A stretch of 64,000 nucleotides of DNA from Hymenobacter sedentarius (GTDB lineage: Bacteria > Bacteroidota > Bacteroidia > Cytophagales > Hymenobacteraceae): assembly GCF_001507645.1 (NCBI RefSeq), contig NZ_CP013909.1, positions 4,092,001-4,156,000 of the forward strand. The letters are read 5' to 3'. Made by a program: the position numbers and the translations under genes. This document shows, one piece after another, positions 25,165-34,276 of this stretch; the stretch's first letter is position 1; the number at the start of each line of letters is the position of its first letter. The notes below the pieces were generated by a model. It searched no databases. It had not been told where the DNA came from and saw only the letters and a program-made list of their open reading frames with translations.

Positions 25165-27819
25165 CTACCGGCGGCCCACACTGCCTTTGCCGGTGGCCGG
25201 CGCGGGTGCCGGGCTTTGGGGGCTTTCGGGTGGACCGAGGTAGCTGGCGGGCAGTTCGCCGCGGTGCATCACCAGCTTTTCCAGCACCACGCCGGGGTCT
25301 ATGCGCCAGAACTTGAGCACGTGCGGGCCTGCCCCCGCAATGTTGTGCTGCGAGGTTTTGATGATGATGTTATCGGCCACGGCCTGCTCCCAGGGGCGGT
25401 TGCCGTTGTCGGGCTTCAGGCCGGTGTGCAGGTTGATAATTTGCGGCGCTTCGTCGTCAATAGAAACAGCGTAGCGCAGGCCTTGGGTATTGGTGAAGTC
25501 AAGGGTTGGGGCGAAGTAGGCGCGCACGGTGACAGGCCTGCCTTGCTTCAGGGTTACTTGGTATTCGAGGTGAGGCGACTGGCCACCAGGCGCGGCCTGC
25601 GGCGCGGCCGTGACCGGAAAAGTAGTTACCGCACCCAGCGTCCGGCCCAGGTCCGGCAGACGCTGCCAGGTCACGGGGCCGGCACCCACCGCTTTCGTAA
25701 AATGCTCGGCTTCCATGGATACATAGCCGTCGTTCTCCACAAAGCCAGCTCCGGGCCCGCCCGAAACGGCTGGCTTAGCGGTGGTGGCCGGGGCCACTGG
25801 CGCCGCGGAAGCTGCGGCCGTGGCGGGTCCGGCCAGGGTTTGCACCTCGGGCATTTTGTCTACCGGGGGCTGCTGCCAGTTGGTGTAGCCTATGTGGGTC
25901 TGGTCCATCATGTGGTTCCACTTGCCACCGGCCACGGCGTGGTAGCGGCGCATGATTTCCGCGTCTTTTGCAAACAGCGCTTTGGCTTTTTCGGCCAGCT
26001 CGTTGGTGTTGGGCTGGCTTTTCTGAACGGCCTGGCGGTTCAGGGCTACAGTGTAATAGAGCTCGTTGAGGTTGGCGCAGGCCTGCACCGGGTGTAGCAC
26101 CAGCTCATAGTAAGCATCGCGGCTGCCAGCTGGTATTTTCTGGTTGATGGCCTCGGCGCGGGCCAGCAGCTGGTTGTAGTCGCTCACCACGGTGGCCCAC
26201 TCGCCGGAAGCCAGGCTGTAGGTTTCGGGGGTCAGCAGCTCGGGCTTGCGGCGGGCATTGTACTTGGCGTATTTGGCCAGGATGTCGCCTATTTCGGAAG
26301 CACGGGTTGGGCCAAACTGCTGGGCGGCCCAGCGCTGGGTGTAGGCCGCCACGCCGCTGGCGGGAATGCGCTCGGGGTTCCAGGCGTAGTCGAGGAAGAA
26401 GCTGATTGGCAGTTCCATGGGCTTGAGGTCGCCCACGTTCACAATCCAAATTTGGTCGGCGCCATAGGCTTTGGCCAGGTGCATCTGCTCCCAGATGCGG
26501 GGCAGCGGGTTGGTGTTTACCCACTTGTAGTTGCGCGGGCCGCCCACGTAGTCGAAGTGGTAGTAGATGCCGTAGCCGCCCTTGCGGGGCTTCTCGCCCG
26601 CCTTGGGCAGCTTGCGGATGTCGCCCCAGTTGTCGTCGCATAGCAGCAGGGTCACGTCGTCCGGCACGCGCATGCCCTTGTCGTAGTAGTCCTGCACCTC
26701 CTTGTAGAGGGCCCAGAGCTGGGGCGTTTGGGCGGCGGGCTTGTGGGTTTCTTGAGCCAGAATTTTGCGCTGGTCGGCCACTATTTTTTCGAGCAGGGCA
26801 ATGTTGCTGCCCTCGCTCATGGGCTCGTCGCCGTCGCCGCGCATGCCCACGGTCACGATGCTTTCGTGGGTGCCCATGTTCTTGATGCCCTGGCGCCAGA
26901 ACTCGCGCAAGGTGCTGTCGTTGGTTTGGTAGTTCCACGGGCCTTTGCCGTAGCGCTTCCACTCCTGCTGGGCGCGCAGCATGGGCTCGTGGTGCGAGGT
27001 GCCCATCACGATGCCGTATTCATCGGCAAGCACGGGGCTTTGCTTGTCGTCGTCGTTGAAGGCGTTGCCCCACATGGCGGGCCACAGGTAGTTGCCCTTG
27101 AGCCGCAAAATCAGCTCAAACACGTGGACATACATCTTGGAATTAATGCCGCCGAACTTCTCCTTGGCCCAACCCGAAAGCGCGGGCGCTTCGTCGTTGA
27201 GGAAAATACCGCGGTACTTCACCGCCGGCTCGCCCAAGGTGTACCGAGCCGGGCTCACGTACAGCGCGTTTTGCGGCTTCACGGGCACATCGGCCCACCA
27301 GTACCAGGGCGACACCCCTATCTGCTGCGACAAATCATAAATCCCGAAAATGGTGCCGCGCTTGTCACTGCCAGCAATCACCAACGCCCGCTCCACACCG
27401 GGCATGGGGTTCTCCACCACCTGCCGCACAAAGACTTCCCAGCGCCCGGCCACCGCCTTCACATCGAGCTTCTTTTGCTGCACCAGTTGGTCGATAAGCG
27501 GGCTTTTGCCGATAGTCCCGATGAGCACGACCTCTGCCCCGGCCGGCTTGGCCGTGCCAAAGCGCGGCTCAATTTTCGTCACGCGCTGCACGTCGGCCTG
27601 CAAGTCCTTGGCAGCGCGCAACACGCCGGGCCAGTCACTGGCGCTGGCGTAGATGGCGGCGCCTTTGCCGTTGGCGGCCAGCGTGAAGTCGCCTTTGCCT
27701 TTCGTAGCTGATACGGTTAAAGTACCCACGGGCAGCGTCTGGGCCAGCGCATTGCTGAAGGCAAACAGCACGGCCAAGGGGAGCAATAGCAGGTGAAATT
27801 TGAGGGATAGTGTCTTCAT
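25165..27819 (-). CDS. GH115 xylan alpha-glucuronidase
   Basis: 884 residues with signal peptide (LLLLPLAVLFAFSNALAQ). GH115 enzymes release 4-O-methyl-glucuronic acid from internal and terminal xylose residues of xylan. Family-typical segments are RGTIFGIYDLSQQIGVSPWY, VKYRGIFLNDEAPALSGWAK, FGGINSKMYVHVFELILRLK and NYLWPAMWGNAFNDDD. A C-terminal beta-sandwich starts near residue 700 (NDGYVSMEAEHFTKAVGAG), as in the family's C-terminal domain. The start at 27817-27819 (MKTLSLKF) is preferred over one five codons upstream because it fits the signal peptide. It is the last gene of the xylan locus. Confidence 0.93.
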   Translation of the reverse strand: MKTLSLKFHLLLLPLAVLFAFSNALAQTLPVGTLTVSATKGKGDFTLAANGKGAAIYASASDWPGVLRAAKDLQADVQRVTKIEPRFGTAKPAGAEVVLIGTIGKSPLIDQLVQQKKLDVKAVAGRWEVFVRQVVENPMPGVERALVIAGSDKRGTIFGIYDLSQQIGVSPWYWWADVPVKPQNALYVSPARYTLGEPAVKYRGIFLNDEAPALSGWAKEKFGGINSKMYVHVFELILRLKGNYLWPAMWGNAFNDDDKQSPVLADEYGIVMGTSHHEPMLRAQQEWKRYGKGPWNYQTNDSTLREFWRQGIKNMGTHESIVTVGMRGDGDEPMSEGSNIALLEKIVADQRKILAQETHKPAAQTPQLWALYKEVQDYYDKGMRVPDDVTLLLCDDNWGDIRKLPKAGEKPRKGGYGIYYHFDYVGGPRNYKWVNTNPLPRIWEQMHLAKAYGADQIWIVNVGDLKPMELPISFFLDYAWNPERIPASGVAAYTQRWAAQQFGPTRASEIGDILAKYAKYNARRKPELLTPETYSLASGEWATVVSDYNQLLARAEAINQKIPAGSRDAYYELVLHPVQACANLNELYYTVALNRQAVQKSQPNTNELAEKAKALFAKDAEIMRRYHAVAGGKWNHMMDQTHIGYTNWQQPPVDKMPEVQTLAGPATAAASAAPVAPATTAKPAVSGGPGAGFVENDGYVSMEAEHFTKAVGAGPVTWQRLPDLGRTLGAVTTFPVTAAPQAAPGGQSPHLEYQVTLKQGRPVTVRAYFAPTLDFTNTQGLRYAVSIDDEAPQIINLHTGLKPDNGNRPWEQAVADNIIIKTSQHNIAGAGPHVLKFWRIDPGVVLEKLVMHRGELPASYLGPPESPQSPAPAPATGKGSVGRR

Positions 27820-27855
27820 AAGATTCACCAACAATTAATGTAGTTAACAAAGGCT

Positions 27856-27950
27856 GTCATGCTGAGCGCAGCCGAAGCATCTCGCTCGCTTCGTTGTAAT
27901 CATCAGGGTTACTGCTGCACGCGAGATGCTTCGGCTGCGCTCAGCATGAC
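27856..27950. repeat. GTCATGCTGAG palindromic repeat between GH115 and GH10 genes
   Basis: A 30-base arm starting GTCATGCTGAGCGCAGCCGA (27856-27885) is exactly inverted at 27921-27950. Within each arm ATGCT-N12-AGCAT can fold back. It is the reference copy of a family with about ten members in this window. Confidence 0.9.
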
Positions 27951-27998
27951 GTTTTATATAATGGCCATAGAACATTGGATTCAAATAGCTTTTACTTG

Positions 27999-29102
27999 CT
28001 AAAACTTCACCACCTCGTAGAAGGCCTTCTTGGGCTTCTGATTCTGGTCGAAGAGCAGCGGGTAGTTTTTGCGGCCGGCCACGGGGTAGGTATCCAGCCA
28101 GGTGTATTTGTCGGAGATGTTCCAGAAGGTGACGCCGGTGATGACGTTCTTGTAGTCGCGGAACACCTTGAAAAACATCCTGTAATGGTCCGCCTGCTTC
28201 TGCTCCAGCTCGGGCGTGTAGGCGTCCGACTCGCCGGGCCGCTTTTCGCGGCGGTTCTTTTCCCAGGGGTAAATCGACACGTCCAGCTCGGTTATCTGGA
28301 TTTTCAAACCCAGGGACTTATACCGGTCTAGGGCCGCGCGCAGCTCCTTTTCGGTGGGCTCCTGCAGTGACCAGTGGCCCTGCAGGCCCACGCCATCAAT
28401 CGGCACCTTGGCGTCCTTCAGCTGCTTGAGCAGCTTGTAGATGCGCTCGCGCTTCTCGGGCCGCTCGGTGTTGTAGTCATTGTAAAACAGCTGGGCCTTG
28501 GGGTCGGCCGCGTGGGCATATTCGAAGGCTTTGGCAATGAAGTCCTCGCCGCAGATTTTGTACCACTCCGAGTTGCGCAAAAACTGCGTGCTGTCGTCGG
28601 CAATGGCTTCGTTGACCACGTCCCAGGCGTAGATTTTGCCTTTGTAGCGCTTTACCACGGTATCGATGTGGCTCTTGAGACGCTTGAGCAGCACCTTTTT
28701 GCTCACGGTGGTGCCGTCGGCGTTCTTGAACAGCCACTTCGGCGTCTGCTCGTGCCAGAGCAGGTTGTGCCCGCGCACGCGCAGCTTGCTGGTCTGGGCA
28801 AACTGCACGATTTCGTCGGCATCCTTCCAGAAGTAGCGGTTTTCCTCCGGGTGAATCGGACCCATTTTCATGGCATTCTCCGGCGTGATGCTGTTGAACT
28901 GCTGCTTAATCAGCTCGCCTTCCGCCCCTTTCAGGCCCTGGGGCGACACCGCCACGCCGATGGGGAAATAGTCTTTGTAATAGTCCTTTAGGCCTTTTTG
29001 GGGAGCGGGCGCCTGACTTGTAAGCAAGGCAGCGCCGCCTACTACTAGGCTGGCAGCAACTAACCTGTTAATAGCCTTTTGTGAAAAGTTATTTGACTTC
29101 AT
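27999..29102 (-). CDS. GH10 endo-1,4-beta-xylanase
   Basis: 367 residues. It cleaves internal xylan backbone bonds. The GH10 barrel begins KDYFPIGVAVSP and NSITPENAMKMGPIHPEENR. Acid/base Glu165 is in YAWDVVNEAIADD and nucleophile Glu272 in IQITELDVSIYPW. RGHNLLWHEQTPKW and VTFWNISDKYTWLD are further signatures. An N-terminal hydrophobic signal (LVAASLVVGGAALLTSQA) indicates export. A longer frame to 29228 begins inside the palindromic repeat, so I chose MKSNNFS at 29102. There is no carbohydrate-binding module. Confidence 0.95.
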   Translation of the reverse strand: MKSNNFSQKAINRLVAASLVVGGAALLTSQAPAPQKGLKDYYKDYFPIGVAVSPQGLKGAEGELIKQQFNSITPENAMKMGPIHPEENRYFWKDADEIVQFAQTSKLRVRGHNLLWHEQTPKWLFKNADGTTVSKKVLLKRLKSHIDTVVKRYKGKIYAWDVVNEAIADDSTQFLRNSEWYKICGEDFIAKAFEYAHAADPKAQLFYNDYNTERPEKRERIYKLLKQLKDAKVPIDGVGLQGHWSLQEPTEKELRAALDRYKSLGLKIQITELDVSIYPWEKNRREKRPGESDAYTPELEQKQADHYRMFFKVFRDYKNVITGVTFWNISDKYTWLDTYPVAGRKNYPLLFDQNQKPKKAFYEVVKF

Positions 29103-29116
29103 ATTATTGAAAAAGA

Positions 29117-29214
29117 ACGTCATGCTGAGCGGAGCCGAAGCATCTCTACCGCTTCGTTGGGTCCGTTGGATTAGTGTTGCAGTAGAGATGCTTCGGCTCC
29201 GCTCAGCATGACGT
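29117..29214. repeat. GTCATGCTGAG palindromic repeat between GH10 and GH51 genes
   Basis: 33-base arms (29117-29149 and 29182-29214), starting ACGTCATGCTGAGCGGAGCC, are exact inverted copies. The left arm lies 15 bp upstream of the GH10 start, so it would sit in that gene's leader. Confidence 0.9.
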
Positions 29215-29251
29215 GCTGTTGATTTCAACGTCCGGTTGGGCAGAAAGCGGT

Positions 29252-30814
29252 TTACTTCAGCTCCAGCATCACCACCGACTTCGGCGGCAGTTCCACGGCC
29301 AGCTTATCGCCGCGCTTTTTGGCGCCCGCGAAGCTGGCCAGCTTCACTGTATTGGGCTTGTCGAAGGTGTTGTAATCGTTGATTTTGCCAGAGGTCAGAA
29401 TGCGACCGGTCACGTTTTTCCAGCTCACACCCGCCAGCGCTGTTTCCAATTTGAGCATCTTATGCGGGTCCAGGTTCACTAGAGAGATGTGCACCGCGCC
29501 TTTAGCGTCTTTAGAGGCTGAAGCATTCAGCGCTGGGATTTTGTCGCTGCCCACAGCATAGTCGGGGCTGGTGAATTGCAGGGGCAGATATTGCGAGTCT
29601 TGGTGCACCTGGTAGAGGTCAAACACGTGGTAGGTAGGCGTGAGCAGCATCTTCTCCTTGTCGGTGAGGATGACGGCCTGCAGCACGTTCACGGCCTGGG
29701 CTAGGTTGGCGCCGCGCACCCGGTCGCAGTGGTTATTGAAGATGTTGAGCGTGGTGCCGGCCACTAGGGCGTCGCGCAAAGAGTTTTGCTGGTACAAGAA
29801 GCCCGGGTTGGTGCCGGGCTCCACGTCGGTCCACACGCCCCACTCGTCTACCAGCAGCGCCACCTTTTTATCCTTGTCGTACTTGTTCATGATGGCGGCG
29901 TGCTTGGTCACGACGGCCTCCATTTTCAGGCAGTTTTTCAGGGTGTTGAAGTACTGGGCTTCGTCGAAGTTTGTGGCCGAGCCTTTGCTGCCGCTCCAGC
30001 TGCCGGTGGGCAGCGTGTACTGATGCAGGGTGAGGCCCCACATCTGGTTGAGCGGGATGTTTTTCATGCACGTCTCCGTCCAGTTGGCGTCGTCGCCGTT
30101 GGCGCCGCTCACGATTTTCTTGAGCGGCGGCGAGGCCGGGTAGCTGTGGGCGAAGGTGGCGTAGCGCTTGTACACGTCGGTGTAGTACTGGGCCGTCATG
30201 TTGCCGCCGCAGCCCCAGCTCTCGTTGCCGATACCCCACCAGCTCACTTTATAAGGTTCGGAATGGCCGTTTTTGCGGCGCTCGAGCACCAGCGGGGTGT
30301 CGTCGTTGGAGTTGAGGTACTCCATCCAGCTGGCCATTTCCTGCACCGTGCCACTGCCCACGTTGGCGGCCAGATAAGGCTCGGTGCCGAGCAGGCTGCA
30401 CAGCTCCAGAAATTCGTGGGTACCGAAGCTGTTATCCTCCAAATTATTGCCCCACCACATGTTCAGCATTTTGGGGCGTTGGGCTGTAGGGCCTACGCCG
30501 TCGCGCCAGTGGTAGGTGTCGGCGAAGCAGCCGCCGGGCCAGCGCAGGTTGGGAACCTTGATTTTTCTGAGCGCCTCCACCACGTCCATCCGGATGCGGC
30601 CCTGCTTGGGCACGTCCAGCTTTTCATCGACCCAAAATCCGCCGTAGATGCAGCGGCCCAGGTGCTCGGCAAAATGCCCGTAGATGTGCTTGCTGATTTG
30701 CAGCTTGGGGTCGCCGGCCTGCACGACCATTTGAACGGTTTGGCCCGCGGCTCCGGTAGAAGCAACGAGGCTCAGGGTAGTGGCAAAAGCGGCCAGGCGC
30801 TTGGAGAAGGTCAT
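29252..30814 (-). CDS. GH51 alpha-L-arabinofuranosidase
   Basis: 520 residues with signal peptide (LAAFATTLSLVASTGAAGQ). It removes arabinofuranosyl side chains from arabinoxylan. Signatures include ISKHIYGHFAEHLGRCIYGG, NLRWPGGCFADTYHWRDGVG, acid/base Glu198 in WWGIGNESWGCGG and nucleophile Glu324 in LLVDEWGVW, followed by the C-terminal beta-sandwich. The start at 30812-30814 (MTFSKRL) is chosen for the signal peptide; a longer frame adds 17 codons. Flanked by repeat elements on both sides, so it may be its own transcription unit. Confidence 0.94.
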   Translation of the reverse strand: MTFSKRLAAFATTLSLVASTGAAGQTVQMVVQAGDPKLQISKHIYGHFAEHLGRCIYGGFWVDEKLDVPKQGRIRMDVVEALRKIKVPNLRWPGGCFADTYHWRDGVGPTAQRPKMLNMWWGNNLEDNSFGTHEFLELCSLLGTEPYLAANVGSGTVQEMASWMEYLNSNDDTPLVLERRKNGHSEPYKVSWWGIGNESWGCGGNMTAQYYTDVYKRYATFAHSYPASPPLKKIVSGANGDDANWTETCMKNIPLNQMWGLTLHQYTLPTGSWSGSKGSATNFDEAQYFNTLKNCLKMEAVVTKHAAIMNKYDKDKKVALLVDEWGVWTDVEPGTNPGFLYQQNSLRDALVAGTTLNIFNNHCDRVRGANLAQAVNVLQAVILTDKEKMLLTPTYHVFDLYQVHQDSQYLPLQFTSPDYAVGSDKIPALNASASKDAKGAVHISLVNLDPHKMLKLETALAGVSWKNVTGRILTSGKINDYNTFDKPNTVKLASFAGAKKRGDKLAVELPPKSVVMLELK

Positions 30815-30868
30815 AAAAAGTAGAAATGCACCATATGTGAACGAATGGCCCAAAAGAAGCCGCAAACG

Positions 30869-31069
30869 AACCAGCCGGCAAAGCGGCGTTCCGGCCTGCA
30901 GGCCAATGGCCTGCGTGAAGCCCAGCCCCGCTCACGAACGGACCTGTGCTTCGTGCCGGAACGCCGAAGCCGCCTACTGGCAGGCGAGCTCTTGCAGGCC
31001 TGTCGCAGTCGGCACCAACCTCCCCAGCCAGCCGCCTTGCTGTTCCCACCACCTGGCGGCCGGCTGGTT
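30869..31069. repeat. Nested inverted repeats in the xylA-GH51 intergenic region
   Basis: AACCAGCCGG (30869-30878) is inverted at 31060-31069, and inside it CGGCGTTCCGG (30884-30894) is inverted at 30956-30966. A CAGGCCAATGGCCTG hairpin sits at 30898-30912. The 455-bp gap 30815-31269 contains only this element and the GTCATGCTGAG element next to it. No gene was seen. Confidence 0.6.
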
Positions 31070-31085
31070 CAGTTTTTTGCAGATG

Positions 31086-31256
31086 AACGTCATGCTGAGC
31101 GAAGCCGAAGCATCTCGCGTGCGCCTTTTGTCATGCTGACGAAGGAAGCATCTTCTCACGTCCGAGCAATTTGTTCAGCCGTGAGAAGGTCCTTCGCGCT
31201 GCTCAGGATGACAGACGAAGGAGTCGAGATGCTTCGGCTTCGCCCAGCATGACGTT
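31086..31256. repeat. Double (nested) GTCATGCTGAG palindromic repeat downstream of xylA
   Basis: The outer arms are 31086-31117 (AACGTCATGCTGAGCGAAGC...) and 31225-31256. An inner related pair occupies 31129-31160 and 31180-31213 (TGTCATGCTGACGAAGG... / ...GCTCAGGATGACA). One member has apparently inserted into, or been copied within, another. Confidence 0.85.
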
Positions 31257-31269
31257 ACTTTTATAAGCC

Positions 31270-32601
31270 CTAGATGTACTGATTGATAATAGCTTCCAGC
31301 CACTCCTGTTTGCCGCTGCGGGGCGTGGGTTCGCCGCTCTTCATGGCGATGGTGCGCAGGTCTTCCAGGCTCAATTCGCCGCGCTCGTAGGCCGCGCCTT
31401 CGCCCGAATCAAACGAGGCGTAGCGCTCCTGGCGAAACTTGCGGTAGGGCGACTTTTCCAGGATGTCATTGGCCACCACCAGGGCGCGGGCGAAGGTGTC
31501 CATGCCCGAGATGTGGGCGATGAAAATATCCTCCAAATCGGTGGAATTGCGGCGGGTTTTGGCGTCGAAATTGATGCCACCGGGCTTTATACCGCCGTGC
31601 TCCAGGATGATGAGCATCGACTCGGTCAGTTCGTTGAGGTTGTTAGGAAACTGGTCGGTGTCCCAGCCGTTCTGGTAGTCGCCGCGGTTGGCGTCCATGC
31701 TGCCCAGCATGTTGGCGTCGGCCGCTACCTGTAGCTCGTGCTGGAAGGTGTGGCCGGCCAAGGTGGCGTGGTTCACTTCCAGGTTCAGCATGAAGTCGTT
31801 TTCCAGGCCGTGCTCCTTCAGGAAGCCGATGACGGTAGCGGCGTCGAAGTCGTACTGGTGCTTGGTGGGCTCGGCCGGCTTGGGCTCGATGAAGAACTTG
31901 CCTTTAAAGCCTTGTTTGCGGGCGTAGTCGCGGGCCATGGTCAGGAAGCGGCCCATGTGCGCCTGCTCGCGCTTCATGTCGGTGTTGAGCAGGGTCATGT
32001 AGCCCTCGCGGCCGCCCCAGAACACGTAGTTCTCGCCGTTGAGCGCAATAGTGGCGTCGATGGCATTCTTGACCTGCGTGGCCGCGTGGGCCACCACCTG
32101 GAAATCGGGATTCGTGCTGGCCCCGTTCATGTAGCGCGGGTTCGAAAACACGTTGGCCGTGCCCCAGAGCAGCTTCACGCCGGTCTCCTGCTGGTGCTGT
32201 TTCGCATAGTCGACGATGGTTTGCAGGTTGCGCTCGTACTCGGCCAGCGAGTCGCCTTCCTCCACCAAATCAATGTCGTGGAAGCAGTAGTAAGGCGTGC
32301 CGAGCTTGGTGAAAAACTCGAAGGCAGCGTCCATCTTGTCCTTGGCACGGCCGATGATTTCGTGGTGCGTATCCCAGGCAAATTGCTTGGTGCCGGGCCC
32401 GAACGGGTCGCCGCCCGTGCCGGTGAAGGTGTGCCAGTACGAGACGGCGAAGCGCAAGTGCTCCTTCATGGACTTGCCGCCCACCATGCGGTTTTCGTCG
32501 TACCACTTAAAGGCCAGCGGGTTGTCCGACTCGCGCCCTTCGAAGCGAATGGTGTCGATGCCCGTGAAAAATTCGGTTTTAGAAAGCGTGCTGCTTGACA
32601 T
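31270..32601 (-). CDS. xylA: Xylose isomerase
   Basis: 443 residues, the class II length. It converts D-xylose to D-xylulose. Signatures: [54 protein letters not shown] (metal-ligand Glu and the essential Lys), [15 protein letters not shown], and [20 protein letters not shown] (metal-binding Asp cluster). [10 protein letters not shown] carries the catalytic His region. Its start lies 23 bp inside the end of xylB, so the two are read as an overlapping pair. Cytosolic. Confidence 0.97.
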   Translation of the reverse strand: MSSSTLSKTEFFTGIDTIRFEGRESDNPLAFKWYDENRMVGGKSMKEHLRFAVSYWHTFTGTGGDPFGPGTKQFAWDTHHEIIGRAKDKMDAAFEFFTKLGTPYYCFHDIDLVEEGDSLAEYERNLQTIVDYAKQHQQETGVKLLWGTANVFSNPRYMNGASTNPDFQVVAHAATQVKNAIDATIALNGENYVFWGGREGYMTLLNTDMKREQAHMGRFLTMARDYARKQGFKGKFFIEPKPAEPTKHQYDFDAATVIGFLKEHGLENDFMLNLEVNHATLAGHTFQHELQVAADANMLGSMDANRGDYQNGWDTDQFPNNLNELTESMLIILEHGGIKPGGINFDAKTRRNSTDLEDIFIAHISGMDTFARALVVANDILEKSPYRKFRQERYASFDSGEGAAYERGELSLEDLRTIAMKSGEPTPRSGKQEWLEAIINQYI

Positions 32602-34102
32602 GGGAAGGAGTGGTTGGGTTAGGAATAAGTTGAGCTAAAGCGTGTTGCCAGCGGCCGTACGCGGCGTGGTATTGTTCGCGCAGCCGGTCGGTGGGCTCCA
32701 CGGTCAGGATGCGTTCGAGCCCAATGAAGGCTTCGGTGGGGCTGGCGTACACGCCGGCCCCGACGCCCGCGCCGCGCGCCGCGCCCTGGGCCGCGTCGGT
32801 GTTGTAGAGCTCCAGCTCCACGTTGCCGCTGTTCACGAAGGCTTCGCGGAACACCGGGCTCAGGAACATGTTGGCGTTGCCGGCGCGCACCTGGCGCACC
32901 TGCACCCCGGAGGCCCGCATGATGTCCATGCCGTAGTTCAGGGCGAACACGATGCCCTCCTGGGCGGCGCGCAGCACGTGCTTCTGGTGGTGAATGTTGA
33001 AGTTGAGCCCGCGCAGCGCGGCGTCGGCCGGGCGGTTTTCGAGGATGCGCTCCACGCCGTTGCCGAAGGGCAGGAATACGAGGCCCTCCGCTCCTACCGG
33101 CGCCTGGGCGGCCAGCTGGTTCATCTGGTCGTAGGGCAGCTCGCCCACGATTTTGCGCAGCCAGCTGTTGAGAATGCCCGTGCCGTTCAGGCACATGAGC
33201 ACGCCGTTGCGGGGCTGCGCAGCCGTGCTGTTTACGTGCACGAAAGAGTTCACGCGGGAGCGCGGGTCGGGCGTGTTGGTTTCGTTGATGCCATACACCA
33301 CGCCGCTCGTGCCGCCCGTGGCCGCTACCTCGCCGGGGTGCAGCACGTTGAGCGAGAAGGCATTGTTGGGCTGGTCGCCGGCCCGGTAGCTGATGGGCGT
33401 ACCGGCCGTGAGGCCCAGTTCCTGCGCCGCCTCGGGGCTTAAGTGGCCCTGCACCGAAAAGGTGTTCACCACCTCGGGCAGCAGGTCGGCGCTGATGCCG
33501 TAGTAGTCCAGCAAATCCTGGGCAATGGCCTGCTTCTTAAAATTCCAGAACACGCCTTCCGACAAGCCTGACACCGTGGTTTGCAGCCGCCCGCTCAGCT
33601 TGAAGGCAATGTAGTCGCCGGGCAGCTGAATTTTGTGAATCTGGGCGTAAATCTCGGGCTCGTTTTCCCGCACCCATTTCAGTTTAGAAGCCGTGAAGTT
33701 GCCGGGCGAATTCAAGAAGTTGCTCAGGCAATACTCTTCCCCCAGCTCCTCAAATGCCTTATCACCGTATTCCACGGCCCGGCTATCGCACCAGATGATG
33801 GCCGGGCGCAGCACCTTGCCGTCCTTGTCAATCAAGACCAGCCCGTGCATCTGGTACGTGATGCCGATGCCGGCCACCAGGTCCGTATCGAAGCCGTAGT
33901 CGGCCTTGAGTTGGGCGGTGGCGTTCACGACTTCCTGCCACCAGCGCTCGGGGCGCTGCTCGGCCCAGTTGGGCTGGGGCACGGTGATTTCCATCTCCTG
34001 CTTGGGCGAGATGGCCGCGGCCACGCACTTGCCGGTATGAATGTCGAGCAAGGAGGCTTTGATGGAAGAGCTACCGATGTCGTAGCCGAGGAGGTATTTC
34101 AT
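32579..34102 (-). CDS. xylB: Xylulokinase (FGGY family)
   Basis: 507 residues. It phosphorylates D-xylulose to xylulose-5-phosphate, feeding the pentose phosphate pathway. The N-terminal phosphate-binding loop [18 protein letters not shown], substrate region [20 protein letters not shown] with WCDSR, central Asp in [17 protein letters not shown], and [12 protein letters not shown] are normal for the family. It is transcribed before xylA and overlaps it by 23 bp. The FGGY fold is broad, but pairing with xylA makes the substrate clear. Confidence 0.95.
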   Translation of the reverse strand: MKYLLGYDIGSSSIKASLLDIHTGKCVAAAISPKQEMEITVPQPNWAEQRPERWWQEVVNATAQLKADYGFDTDLVAGIGITYQMHGLVLIDKDGKVLRPAIIWCDSRAVEYGDKAFEELGEEYCLSNFLNSPGNFTASKLKWVRENEPEIYAQIHKIQLPGDYIAFKLSGRLQTTVSGLSEGVFWNFKKQAIAQDLLDYYGISADLLPEVVNTFSVQGHLSPEAAQELGLTAGTPISYRAGDQPNNAFSLNVLHPGEVAATGGTSGVVYGINETNTPDPRSRVNSFVHVNSTAAQPRNGVLMCLNGTGILNSWLRKIVGELPYDQMNQLAAQAPVGAEGLVFLPFGNGVERILENRPADAALRGLNFNIHHQKHVLRAAQEGIVFALNYGMDIMRASGVQVRQVRAGNANMFLSPVFREAFVNSGNVELELYNTDAAQGAARGAGVGAGVYASPTEAFIGLERILTVEPTDRLREQYHAAYGRWQHALAQLIPNPTTPSHVKQHAF

Positions 34103-34140
34103 AGTTGATACAGATTGATAGAAGTCGTCATGTTAAAGAA

Positions 34141-34243
34141 GACCGTCATGCTGAGCGCAGTCGAAGCATCTCGCGTGTTTCGTTGCAATGGCATTGATTA
34201 GTTGCGCGAGCGAGATGCTTCGACTGCGCTCAGCATGATGGTC
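34141..34243. repeat. GTCATGCTGAG palindromic repeat between xylB and GH3 genes
   Basis: The left arm 34141-34174 (GACCGTCATGCTGAGCGCAG...) is inverted at 34210-34243 with one mismatch. A stray GTCGTCATGTTAAAG before it looks like a degraded extra end. Confidence 0.9.
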
Positions 34244-34276
34244 TTTTAATCGTTTTTACAATGACGTTCTAGAATT

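Noticed and set aside
29103-29228. N-terminal extension of the GH10 xylanase
   Set aside because: The residues (ARHAERSRSIS...) are the usual false translation of the repeat; the signal peptide begins at 29102.
27856-34243. Regularly spaced similar repeats that could suggest a CRISPR array
   Set aside because: The units are inverted pairs kilobases apart and separated by genes, with no short direct repeats, spacers or cas genes.
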